Part shown: one piece after another, positions 1-6,612 of the stretch | How positions within the stretch are numbered: the stretch's first letter is position 1 | Layout of the letters: each line of letters opens with the position of its first letter | Origin: Thermoleophilaceae bacterium | Lineage (GTDB): Bacteria; Actinomycetota; Thermoleophilia; Solirubrobacterales; Thermoleophilaceae | Reading direction: 5' to 3' | Assembly (NCBI GenBank): GCA_013695855.1 | Contig: JACCZR010000149.1 | Location: forward strand, 1 to 9,258 | Length of the DNA: 9,258 nt | Program-made: the position numbers and the translations under genes | The notes under the pieces: model-generated | What the model saw: the letters and a program-made list of their open reading frames with translations, nothing else | The model's database searches: none | Told to the model about the DNA's origin: nothing

Positions 1-1
1 C

Positions 2-205
2 TACTTTCGCTCGGTCTACTTCCGCGTGCCGGGCGGCGTGCTGTTCGAGCTCGCCACCCGCGGCCCGGGCTTCGCGGTCGACGAGCCGGCCGACACCCTG
101 GGCGAGAAGGTGGCGCTGCCGCCGTTCCTGGAGGACCGCCGGGCGGAGATCGAGCCGAAGCTGACGCCGCTGCCCAATCCGCGTGGGGCCGGTAGCCAGA
201 GCTGA
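2..205 (+). CDS. VOC-family ring-cleaving dioxygenase, C-terminal fragment
   Basis: This is the 3' end of a gene that begins before the window; 67 codons and a TGA stop are visible. The text reads YFRSVYFRVPGGVLFELATRG, then GFAVDEP and a LGEKVALPPFLEDRR tail. This matches the C-terminal end of vicinal-oxygen-chelate (glyoxalase-fold) proteins annotated as ring-cleaving dioxygenases of the MhqA/MhqO hydroquinone type. In this fold the Glu of the LFELAT strand (residue 16 of the visible part) is normally a metal ligand. The tail with 'LPPxLExRR' is typical of this subgroup and not of plain glyoxalase I. By family knowledge it would be a cytoplasmic metal-dependent enzyme acting on catechol- or hydroquinone-like aromatics. 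The substrate cannot be told from the fragment. The c-di-GMP gene starts 26 bp downstream, on the same strand, with its own candidate promoter box between. Confidence 0.8.
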   Translation, partial: YFRSVYFRVPGGVLFELATRGPGFAVDEPADTLGEKVALPPFLEDRRAEIEPKLTPLPNPRGAGSQS

Positions 206-215
206 CCCACCCCGG

Positions 216-221
216 TAGCCT
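216..221 (+). promoter_or_regulatory. Candidate -10 box (TAGCCT) of the PAS-GGDEF-EAL gene
   Basis: TAGCCT fits the actinobacterial -10 pattern TANNNT and lies 10 nt before the ATG at 232, in the 26-bp gap after the VOC gene. A start site 6-7 nt beyond the box would leave a leader of only about 4 nt, so the transcript would be nearly leaderless. No convincing -35 box is seen 16-18 nt upstream. A competing view is that GGGGG at 222-226 acts as a weak ribosome binding site and the gene is read through from upstream. Confidence 0.35.
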
Positions 222-231
222 GGGGGCGCCC

Positions 232-502
232 ATGCACGGCCAAGGCACCTCGTTGCAGGAGAAAAGGGAGCATGCCGAGCGGGCGCTCGCCGAGGCGGAG
301 GCCCGGCTGCGGTCCCTGATCGAGTGGGTCTCGGACGGGTACCTGCTCTACGACGCCGGGGGGCGGCTGCTCGACGCCAACCCGAGCGCCTGCAACGTCC
401 TGGGCTACGAGCGCGCCGAGCTCGGCGGCCGGGCGGTCACCGAGGTGCTCGAGGGCTCCGGGCTGACCGACCTCGACGAGCCCCTGCGCGACGGCAAGCC
501 GC
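232..502 (+). pseudogene. PAS-domain 5' part of a frameshifted PAS-GGDEF-EAL gene
   Basis: An ATG at 232 opens a frame with a short Glu/Ala/Arg-rich helix (residues about 5-25, EKREHAERALAEAEARL), a likely coiled-coil lead-in. A PAS sensor fold follows: SLIEWVSDGYLLYDAGGRLLDAN, then ACNVLGYERAELGGR. Homology stops at about codon 90 (position 501). From there this frame reads low-complexity Arg/Pro/His text, while the +1 frame from 503 carries the rest of the PAS domain (ALEATGRRRDGTSFPARVTL) and runs into GGDEF and EAL. The break lies in a CCGCGCGCTGG tract (499-509). Loss of one GC unit, or one inserted base, explains it; restoring two bases would give a protein of about 575 residues. It may be a real mutation or a sequencing or assembly error in a GC-alternating run. 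PAS domains bind small ligands or cofactors and control attached output domains; the ligand here is unknown. Confidence 0.8.
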
Positions 503-553
503 GCGCTGGAGGCCACCGGCCGGCGCCGCGACGGCACGAGCTTTCCCGCGCGG

Positions 554-1957
554 GTGACCCTCGGCCTGGTCGAGGACGGCGGGCTCCCGATGTTCATGGC
601 CCTCGTCCACGACCTCAGCGAGGAGAACAGCTCACGCGAGCGCATCGAGTACCTGAGCGGCCACGACGCGCTGACCGGCCTGCTCAACAAGGAGCGCTTC
701 ACCGCCCACGTGGACGACGCCATCGACCGCGCCGCGCACGGGCGGCGGCAGGTGGCCGTCCTGCACGTGGACCTCAACCGCTTCAGCCTGATCAACGAGG
801 GCCTCGGCTTCGATGGCGGAGACGAGCTGCTGCGCCAGACCGCCTCACGGCTGCGCGAGGCTATCGGGCCCATGGACCTCGTGGCACGGCTGTCCGCTGA
901 CGAGTTCCTGATCCTCGCGCCCGACCTCGGCCGCGAAGGGGCGGCCGAGGGAGGTGGCGCCGGCGCGGTGGCCGCCGACGAAGCGCAGGCGATCGCCGAG
1001 GGCGTGCACCGCTCGCTCGAGTCGCCCTACGAGATCGACGGCCGCGAGGTGTACGCCAGCGCGGCGGTGGGCCTCAGCCTGTATCCCCTCGACGCCGACG
1101 GCACGCCCGTGATGCTGCGCCACGCCTGCGCCGCCGCTCATCAGGCCAAGCGGCCGGGCGAGGAGCCCACCCTCTTTCACGGCGGCGACACCACCGACCG
1201 CTGGGAGCGCCTGTCGCTCGCGGTGCGGCTGCGCAAGGCGGTCGAGACCCTTCAGCTCGTCGTCCACTACCAGCCGATCGTGGACCTCCAGCGGGGGCAG
1301 ACCGTCGCCGCCGAGGCCCTGGCTCGCTGGCCCGATCGCGACGACCTTGTGCCCGCCGCTCGCTTCATCCCCGTCGCTGAGGACCTCGGATTGATCGACT
1401 CGATCGGAGAGTGGGTGGTCGGTGAGGCCTGCCGGCAGGCCCTCGTCTGGCAGGAGCAAGGCCACAAGCTCGAAGTCGCGGTCAACCTCTCGCTCCAGGA
1501 GCTCTGGCGCGACGGGCTCGCGGAGCGCATCGCAGGGCAGATGGCTTGGGTCGGCCTCTCGCCGCAGTCGTTGATGGTCGAGGTGACCGAGTCCTCGGCG
1601 ATGACCGATCCGGTGCGCACCAGGAAGGTCCTGTCGAGCCTGCGCAGGCAGGGGCTGACCATCGCGCTCGACGACTTCGGGACCGGGCACTCCTCGCTAG
1701 CCCGTCTGGCCGAGCTGCCGTGCCAGGTGCTGAAGATCGATCGCTCCTTCATCGCCCGCCTGCCGGGCGATCCCGGCTCGGCGGCGATGGTCACGGCCAT
1801 GGTCGACCTCGCCCGGCGGCTGGGCATGCGCGCGGTGGCGGAGGGCATCGAGACCGAGGAGCAGCTCGGCTTCCTGCGCGAGCTCGGCTGTCCGCTCGGG
1901 CAGGGCTTCCTCTTCAGCCGGCCGGTCGCCGCCGAAGAGCTGCCACTTTCGTTCTAG
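554..1957 (+). CDS. GGDEF-EAL cyclic-di-GMP protein (probable phosphodiesterase), 3' part of frameshifted gene
   Basis: The domains that make and break the second messenger c-di-GMP lie here; numbering is from the GTG at 554, which sits inside the PAS domain and is only the first usable start in this frame. The end of PAS is at 1-22 and the GGDEF domain at about 30-205 (GHDALTGLLNKERF; VDLNRFSLINEGLG; GDELL). The GGDEF signature is degenerate, SADEF at 114-118, so cyclase activity is doubtful although GTP binding may persist. The EAL domain (about 215-465) keeps the usual catalytic set: EAL at 254-256, N311 in VNLS, E343 in EVTES, DD at 373-374 in DDFGTG, K394 in LKIDRS, E430 in AEGIET, Q450 in GQGF. 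This predicts an active phosphodiesterase giving pGpG. No membrane segment is seen, so it should be cytosolic. With the PAS part out of frame, only a sensor-less product could be made if this is a true mutation. Its TAG overlaps the stop of the facing peptidase gene. Confidence 0.93.
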   Translation: MTLGLVEDGGLPMFMALVHDLSEENSSRERIEYLSGHDALTGLLNKERFTAHVDDAIDRAAHGRRQVAVLHVDLNRFSLINEGLGFDGGDELLRQTASRLREAIGPMDLVARLSADEFLILAPDLGREGAAEGGGAGAVAADEAQAIAEGVHRSLESPYEIDGREVYASAAVGLSLYPLDADGTPVMLRHACAAAHQAKRPGEEPTLFHGGDTTDRWERLSLAVRLRKAVETLQLVVHYQPIVDLQRGQTVAAEALARWPDRDDLVPAARFIPVAEDLGLIDSIGEWVVGEACRQALVWQEQGHKLEVAVNLSLQELWRDGLAERIAGQMAWVGLSPQSLMVEVTESSAMTDPVRTRKVLSSLRRQGLTIALDDFGTGHSSLARLAELPCQVLKIDRSFIARLPGDPGSAAMVTAMVDLARRLGMRAVAEGIETEEQLGFLRELGCPLGQGFLFSRPVAAEELPLSF

Positions 1958-3774
1958 AGAGCCGCGGCGGCCTGTTCGGCGGCCTCGAGCTGTCGCTCGA
2001 TGAGGTCGAGGCCCGAGCTCCAGAAGCCCTGGTCGCCCAGCTCGACTCCCACGATCCGCCCGAGGTCCTCGGGCGGCATCGAGCCACCGCAGCGAAGCAG
2101 CTCGAGGTAGCGCGGCACCAGCGCCTCGCCCTCCTCCTCGTAGCGGCGGTAGACCGACAGCGCCAGGAGGTGCCCGTAGGCGTAGGCGTACACGTAGCCG
2201 GGGGTGTCGATGAAGTGCGGCACGTAGGACCACCACTTTGCGTAGTCGTCGCCCAGCTCGACGGAGTCGCCGAGCATGTCGGCCTGGGTCTCCAGCCAGA
2301 GCTCGTTCAGGCGGTCGACCGACAGCTCGCCGCTCGAGCGGCGCTCGGTGTGCACGCCGTGCTCGAAGCGGTTCATGGCCACCTGGCGGAAGATCGCGGC
2401 CACCGCGCCGTCCAGTGACTCGGCCAGCAGTGACAGGCGGGTGCTCTGGTCGTCGCCGGCGCGCTCCAGGAGGCGCTCGAGCACGATGGTCTCGCCGAAG
2501 ATCGACGCGGTCTCGGCCACCGTCAGGGGGCTGGAGAAGTGGAAGAGGCCCTGCGGGCGCGCCAGGACGGCGTGCACGCCGTGGCCGAGCTCATGGGCCA
2601 TGGTGAGCACGTCGCCCGGGCGCGAGGTGTAGTTGAGCAGCACGTAGGGGTGGGCGCTCGGCACCGCGTAGGCGCAGAACGCGCCGCCGCGCTTGCCGGG
2701 CTCGGGCGGACCATCGACGTAGCCGTTCGAGAAGAAGCCCGCCGCGGCCGTGCCCAGCTCGGGCGAGAAGCCGTGGTAGCAGTCGAGCACGAGCTCGCGC
2801 GCCTCGTCGTAGCCGATGCGCTCGGGCGACTCGCCCAGGGGAGCCATGCGGTCGTAGTGGGCCAGGCGGTCGAGCCCGAGGATCTGCGCCTTCAGCCTGT
2901 ACCAACGGCGGGCAAGCTCGTAGCGCTCCTGTACGGAGTCGATCAGGGCCTGCACGGACTCGTCGCTGGCCTCGTTGGCGAGGTTGCGCTCGGCCAGCCA
3001 GTGCGGGTAGTCGCGCAGGCGGTCCTCGGTCGCCTTGTCGGCGGCGAGGGTGTTCGTCACGAAAGCTCGCGTGCGCAAGCCGGGCTCCAGCGCCGCGGTC
3101 ACGCCGGCCGCCGCCTCGCGGCGGCGCTCGCGATCGGGGTCCTGGAGGAACGAGAGGGCCTGCATGACCGGCACGGGCTCGTCGGCGCCGGGCAGCTCCA
3201 CGCTCAACGCGGAGACCAGCTCGGTGAACAGGCGCCGGAAGGCCGAGGGCCCGGTCACGGCGGTCTCGGTGAGCACCCGCTCCTCGGGCTCGCTCAGCTG
3301 GTGGGGCTGGTAGCGGCGAAGGGTGCGCAGGTAGTGCGCGCAGAAGGCGAGCTCGGGGTCTGTGAGCAGCTGCGCGGCGTGATCGCCGGGAAGCTCGTTC
3401 CACTCCAGGTCGAAGAACAAGAGCTCGGTCTGGAGCTCGGCGCTGCGTTCGTGCACCTGCTGCATCAGCGCACCGCGCTTTGGGTCCTCGGTGTCCAGTG
3501 AGAACGTCAGCGTCGCGAAGCTGTCCGCGCGACCCGCTCGCTCGAAGATGGCCTCGAGCTCACGCATGGCCTCGGTCAGCCCTGCCACGTCGAGCGAGGC
3601 CAGCTTGCCGCGGTAGCGCTCGGCGAAGGCCCGCGCACGCTCGGTGGCCTCGTCGAGCAGGCTGTCGGTCGAGCCCTTGTCGAGCAGTGGCTCGAGGTCC
3701 CAGCGCGCGGCTTCGAGGGCCTCGTCGCGCGGTGGGGCGGCCTGAGCACCACCCGCTCCTTGGGCCTCAGTCAC
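1954..3774 (-). CDS. pepF: M3-family oligoendopeptidase F-type zinc metallopeptidase
   Basis: A cytoplasmic zinc peptidase that by family knowledge cuts short peptides, about 7-17 residues in PepF, in peptide turnover. Counting from the GTG at 3774 it is 606 residues, the usual PepF length. The N-terminal helical lobe begins at RWDLEPLLDKG. The catalytic part holds MAHELGHGVH, giving zinc ligands H394 and H398 with base E395. The third ligand is probably E421 in VAETASIFGET. The C-terminal half has other PepF-like text (YFS-type SNGYVDGPPEPGKRGGAFC, FIDTPGYVYAYAYGHLL). No signal peptide is seen. Start choice: GTG 3774 gives a natural VTEAQ start and has a TAGAGT box 7 nt upstream, suggesting a leaderless message. 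ATG at 3795 would add seven residues but has no ribosome binding site. The open frame continues far upstream, antisense to the next two genes; that is a high-GC artefact. The gene is convergent with the EAL gene and divergent from the SDR. Confidence 0.94.
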   Translation of the reverse strand: MTEAQGAGGAQAAPPRDEALEAARWDLEPLLDKGSTDSLLDEATERARAFAERYRGKLASLDVAGLTEAMRELEAIFERAGRADSFATLTFSLDTEDPKRGALMQQVHERSAELQTELLFFDLEWNELPGDHAAQLLTDPELAFCAHYLRTLRRYQPHQLSEPEERVLTETAVTGPSAFRRLFTELVSALSVELPGADEPVPVMQALSFLQDPDRERRREAAAGVTAALEPGLRTRAFVTNTLAADKATEDRLRDYPHWLAERNLANEASDESVQALIDSVQERYELARRWYRLKAQILGLDRLAHYDRMAPLGESPERIGYDEARELVLDCYHGFSPELGTAAAGFFSNGYVDGPPEPGKRGGAFCAYAVPSAHPYVLLNYTSRPGDVLTMAHELGHGVHAVLARPQGLFHFSSPLTVAETASIFGETIVLERLLERAGDDQSTRLSLLAESLDGAVAAIFRQVAMNRFEHGVHTERRSSGELSVDRLNELWLETQADMLGDSVELGDDYAKWWSYVPHFIDTPGYVYAYAYGHLLALSVYRRYEEEGEALVPRYLELLRCGGSMPPEDLGRIVGVELGDQGFWSSGLDLIERQLEAAEQAAAAL

Positions 3775-3781
3775 TCCTGCG

Positions 3782-3787
3782 ACTCTA
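3782..3787 (-). promoter_or_regulatory. Candidate -10 box (TAGAGT) of the oligopeptidase gene
   Basis: Read on the minus strand, TAGAGT fits TANNNT and ends 7 nt before the GTG at 3774, the spacing expected if transcription begins at the start codon itself. No good -35 match is present at 16-18 nt. It lies in the 39-bp spacer between the divergent oligopeptidase and SDR starts, so most upstream promoter contacts would fall within the SDR coding region. Confidence 0.4.
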
Positions 3788-3813
3788 GGCGACATGAAAG
3801 TGGTCGGCGCGTC

Positions 3814-4572
3814 GTGAGCACCATCCTGGTCACGGGCTCCACTGCGGGCCTCGGCCTGGAGGTGGCGCGGCGGCTGGCCGAGCGCGGCGAGACGGTCCTC
3901 GTGCACGGGCGCGACGAGGCACGGCTTGCCGAGGCCCACGAGAGCACCGGGGCCGCGACGAGCTATCTGGCCGACCTGTCCTCGCTCGAGGGCGCGCGCC
4001 GCCTGGCCGCCGAGGTGAGCGCCGAGCACGGCAGCCTCGACCTGCTGCTCAACAACGCCGGGATCATCGTCGCCGGCCGCGAGCGCCGCCTGAGCGCCGA
4101 CGGCCACGAGCTGGGCTTCGCCGTCAACTACCTCGCCGGCTTCCTGCTCTGGCACGAGCTGCGTCCCGCGCGGGTGGTCAACGTGTCGTCGATCGGCCAG
4201 CAGGAGATCGACTTCGACGACGTGATGCTCGAGCGCGGCTACACCTCCACGCGCTCGTACTCGCAGAGCAAGCTGGCTCAGATCCTGTTCACGCTGGAGC
4301 TGGCCGAGCGCGCGCCGGACGGGGTGACCTCCGACGCCCTGCATCCCGCCACGCTGATGGACACCCAGATGGTGCGGGCCTTCATGGGGCCCGGTGGCGC
4401 GCGCAGCACGGTTGACCAGGGCGCCGACGCCGTGATGTACGTGGTGAACTCGCCCGGCACAGGGCGCTACTTCGACGGCCAGGAGGAGTCGACCGCCGAT
4501 CGCCAGGCGTACGACTCCGAGGCCCGCCGGCGGCTGTGGGAGCTCAGCGAGAGCCTCATCTTCACAAGTTGA
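3814..4572 (+). CDS. Classical SDR-family NAD(P)-dependent oxidoreductase (retinol dehydrogenase-like)
   Basis: A 252-residue Rossmann-fold dehydrogenase. The GTG at 3814 places the cofactor motif TGSTAGLG at residues 7-14, the normal distance from an SDR start; an in-frame ATG at 3760 would overlap the facing peptidase gene. Other SDR marks are D54 in LADLSS, NNAG at 80-83, N105 in AVNYLAG, VNVSS at 122-126, and the catalytic pair Y149-K153 (YSQSK). The Ser-Tyr distance is lengthened by a QEIDFDDV...YTSTRS segment, as in retinol dehydrogenase/WWOX-like SDRs, and the late RYFDGQEE resembles that group too. It should reduce a carbonyl or oxidise an alcohol with NAD(P)(H); HGRDEAR after strand 2 is compatible with NADP(H) preference, but this is weak. 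The substrate is unknown. No strong ribosome binding site is seen (GAAAGTGG at 3796-3803 at best). The stop is followed almost at once by the LytR_C gene, probably co-transcribed. Confidence 0.93.
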   Translation: MSTILVTGSTAGLGLEVARRLAERGETVLVHGRDEARLAEAHESTGAATSYLADLSSLEGARRLAAEVSAEHGSLDLLLNNAGIIVAGRERRLSADGHELGFAVNYLAGFLLWHELRPARVVNVSSIGQQEIDFDDVMLERGYTSTRSYSQSKLAQILFTLELAERAPDGVTSDALHPATLMDTQMVRAFMGPGGARSTVDQGADAVMYVVNSPGTGRYFDGQEESTADRQAYDSEARRRLWELSESLIFTS

Positions 4573-4621
4573 GGTGCCGATGCAGGCCACAATGGCCGGT
4601 GCCGAGCGCCCGAGGACGAGT

Positions 4622-5263
4622 ATGGAACCCTGCGATCCAGCCCCGCCGCCCGTCCGGGCGGGCCCGCCCGGCGCGCAGCGGCCCGCCAAGCCGGGTTGGC
4701 CCTTCGCCGCCGTGGTTGCGTCGGTGCTGGCGGTTGCCGTTGTCTCGGCCGTGGTCCTCTCTCCCGAGAAGCGCGATCCCTTCACGGGGTCCTCGGAGGA
4801 GTCCTCGGAGCCCGTGCCAGTCGCCTCGCCGCCGCCGGCGAAGCAGCGCGAGCCCGCGCCGGCAAGTGAGCCCGCGCCCGCAGACGAGCCGCCTACGGGC
4901 AAGCCCAGGGCTCGACCCAAGCCCAGGGCTCGAGCCAGGCAAAAGGCCCGAGCCAAGCCCCGGCCCGCCGGCTTGGCCGCCGCCAAGAAGGCCCGGACCG
5001 CCGTGCTCAGCGGCGTCGGCCAGCCGGGCGCCGCCGCAGAGGAGGGGAAGCGCCTGAAGGCCAAGGGGTTCCGCGTGGGCACGGTGGCCAACGCCCCGCG
5101 CCCCGTCGAGCGCTCGGCCGTGCTCTACGCGCGGGGGTCGAAGTCCGCGGCCAAGGCGCTGGCCAAGCGGGCGGGCATCGGCTCGGTCAGGGCGGTCGAC
5201 CCCGCCACGGCTGCGGTGGCCCGGGGCTCGAAGCTCTACGTCGTGGTCGGCGCCAAGCGTTAG
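4622..5263 (+). CDS. Single-pass membrane protein with LytR C-terminal (LytR_C) domain
   Basis: A 213-residue protein from the ATG at 4622. A cytoplasmic Pro-rich N-terminus (1-25) precedes one membrane helix at about 26-46 (GWPFAAVVASVLAVAVVSAV). A low-complexity linker follows at 50-125: first acidic Ser/Glu, then EPAPA repeats, then strongly basic KPRARx repeats. The final domain (about 126-210: TAVLSGVGQPGAAAE, LKAKGFRVGTVANAP, SAVLYARGSKSAAKALAKR, LYVVVG) matches LytR_C. That domain is found at the end of LytR-CpsA-Psr cell-wall transferases and alone in many actinobacterial membrane proteins. No LCP catalytic domain is present, so a wall-associated or scaffold role outside the membrane is inferred. 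Start: GAGGA at 4612-4616 is well spaced for 4622; ATG 4580 with GAGG at 4571-4574 is a real alternative adding 14 residues. The former is preferred because codons between the two are atypical. The stop TAG overlaps the P450 stop. Confidence 0.85.
   Translation: MEPCDPAPPPVRAGPPGAQRPAKPGWPFAAVVASVLAVAVVSAVVLSPEKRDPFTGSSEESSEPVPVASPPPAKQREPAPASEPAPADEPPTGKPRARPKPRARARQKARAKPRPAGLAAAKKARTAVLSGVGQPGAAAEEGKRLKAKGFRVGTVANAPRPVERSAVLYARGSKSAAKALAKRAGIGSVRAVDPATAAVARGSKLYVVVGAKR
4850..4885 (+). repeat. Two-copy 18-bp tandem repeat coding EPAPA(S/D)
   Basis: Two in-frame 18-bp units begin GAGCCCGCGC at 4850 and at 4868 and encode EPAPAS and EPAPAD. They lie in the linker of the LytR_C protein. Just before, at about 4790-4811, a shorter duplication of TCCTCGGAG encodes SSEESSE. 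In-frame growth by slippage is the simplest explanation. Confidence 0.75.
4901..4972 (+). repeat. 18-bp degenerate tandem repeat coding KPRARx units
   Basis: Units start at 4901, 4919, 4937 and 4955. The first two share AAGCCCAGGGCTCGA exactly and differ only near the end; the third and fourth are diverged. They encode KPRARP, KPRARA, RQKARA and KPRPAG. The period is the same 18 bp as in the preceding acidic/proline repeats. The result is a dense positive charge on the presumed outer side of the membrane protein, which could bind anionic wall polymers (inference). Confidence 0.8.
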
Positions 5264-6612
5264 GTGACGGCCGAGGCGACGGCGGCGCCCGCCGACGCCG
5301 CCGAGTCGAGGCGCTCCTCCACCACCACCCGCGCGCCGCGCGCCGGGACCACCGTCACGTGGCGCACCCGCGCCTTCTCGTCGCGCGGCGAGGCCGCGCG
5401 CAGGCGCACCCGCCCGAACACCTCGCGCAGGACGATCCGCATCTCCATCTGCGCGAACGCGGCACCCAGGCAGCGGCGCACGCCGGCGCCGAAGGGCACC
5501 CACGAGTAGCTCTCACCCGCGCCGTCCTCGAGGAAGCGATCGGGGCGAAAGGCATGCGGATCGCTCCACAGGTCCGGTCGCACCTGCATCGCGGCGATGG
5601 CCGCCATCACGAACGTGCCCGCCGGCAGCATGTGGCCGGCCACCTCGGCGTCGCGGGTGAGCATGCGACCGAAGTCGGCGATCACCGGCCGCACGCGCAG
5701 GGTCTCGCGCACCACGGCGTCCAGGTAGGCGTCCTCCTCGAGCTCGGATTGCAGGCGCTCCATCGCCGGCGGGGTGCGCACCAGGCGCTCGATCGCCCAC
5801 GACAGCGCGGTGGCGGTGGTCTCGTGCCCGGCGGTGAGCAGGGTCATCAGCTCGTCGCGCAGCTCGACGTCGCTCATCGGCGAGCCATCCTCGTGACGGA
5901 CGGAGAGGAGGAGGGAGAGCACATCGTCGCGCTCCTCGGCGCCGGGTTCCGCCCGGCGCGATGCGATCTCCTCGTAGATCACCTCGTCGGCTTCTGCGCG
6001 GGCGGCAAGGAAGCGGCGCATGGGGGAGAGGCGGCCCAGGTTGCGGCGCAGGATGGGAAACCAGATGAGCGCGCTGCTGGAGTCACCCAGGCGCCTGATG
6101 CGCTTGCGAAAGAGCCGCAGGCGCTCCTCCTCTCGCACGCCGAAGACCGTCCGCAGGATCACCTCGAGCGTGACCTCCTGCATGCGCGAGCGCGCCTCGA
6201 TCTCCTCGCCCACGGGCCAGCGCTCCACTTCGCGCGCGGTCAGCTGCGCGATGAGCTCGCCGTAGCGGCGCACACGCTCGCCGTGGAAGGGCGCCAGCAG
6301 CAGCCTGCGCTGGGCCAGGTGGGCGTCCTCGTCCAGGCAGAGGACCGAGTGTCGGCCGAGGACGGGCTCGAGCACGGTGGCCGTGGCCTCGCCCGAGTGC
6401 CACAGCGAGGGGTCGCCCGTGAGCAGGCCCTTCACCAACTCGGGCTCGGCCAGGTACACGACCTGCCCGTAGAAGGGAAAGCGCGAGGAGAAGACGTCGC
6501 CGTAGCGCTCCCGGCGGGCGGACATCCAGCCGTAGGGATCGCTCATGACGTTCGCGGCCTGAAGCAGGCTGGGGCGCCGCGGCCCGGGCGGGAACGAGTA
6601 CGGCGCGCTCAG
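5260..6612 (-). CDS. Cytochrome P450
   Basis: A haem monooxygenase, about 450 residues from the CTG at 6612. In that numbering: N-terminal FPPGPRRP hinge at 7-14; I-helix oxygen-activating motif AGHETTA; K-helix ETLR of the ExxR motif; FRPDRF meander; haem loop FGAGVRRCLG with the axial ligand C381. No membrane anchor is seen, so it should be soluble and need separate redox partners; no ferredoxin or reductase gene is in the window. The start is unusual. The conserved PPGP lies upstream of the only nearby ordinary start (ATG 6546, giving 428 residues), and the next one up (GTG 6750) would overlap the epimerase by over 140 nt. A CTG at 6612 sits in a CTGA overlap with the epimerase stop, fitting translational coupling. 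It is the last gene of the hydrolase-epimerase-P450 operon. The substrate is unknown; the SCP2 partner hints at a hydrophobic one. Confidence 0.95.
   Translation of the reverse strand: MSAPYSFPPGPRRPSLLQAANVMSDPYGWMSARRERYGDVFSSRFPFYGQVVYLAEPELVKGLLTGDPSLWHSGEATATVLEPVLGRHSVLCLDEDAHLAQRRLLLAPFHGERVRRYGELIAQLTAREVERWPVGEEIEARSRMQEVTLEVILRTVFGVREEERLRLFRKRIRRLGDSSSALIWFPILRRNLGRLSPMRRFLAARAEADEVIYEEIASRRAEPGAEERDDVLSLLLSVRHEDGSPMSDVELRDELMTLLTAGHETTATALSWAIERLVRTPPAMERLQSELEEDAYLDAVVRETLRVRPVIADFGRMLTRDAEVAGHMLPAGTFVMAAIAAMQVRPDLWSDPHAFRPDRFLEDGAGESYSWVPFGAGVRRCLGAAFAQMEMRIVLREVFGRVRLRAASPRDEKARVRHVTVVPARGARVVVEERLDSAASAGAAVASAVT

Noticed and set aside
497..509. Programmed ribosomal frameshift joining the PAS to GGDEF-EAL.
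   Set aside because: No slippery heptamer, internal Shine-Dalgarno site or obvious stimulatory stem is seen at the junction, and PAS-GGDEF-EAL genes are normally one continuous frame. A mutation or sequence error is simpler.
16..873. Long minus-strand open frame opposite the PAS-GGDEF region.
   Set aside because: Ser/Arg/Pro-rich, no recognisable domain, and it covers the well-supported PAS and GGDEF coding on the plus strand.
4901..4972. The 18-bp repeat array as a CRISPR or regulatory iteron array.
   Set aside because: Units are directly adjacent without spacers, stay in frame, degrade gradually, and encode a simple charged linker.
3775..5091. The minus-strand oligopeptidase frame stays open for another 1.3 kb upstream.
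   Set aside because: The extra text is Gly/Ala/Arg-rich without family resemblance and lies antisense to the clear SDR and LytR_C genes. Stop codons are scarce in this GC-rich DNA, so long antisense frames are expected.
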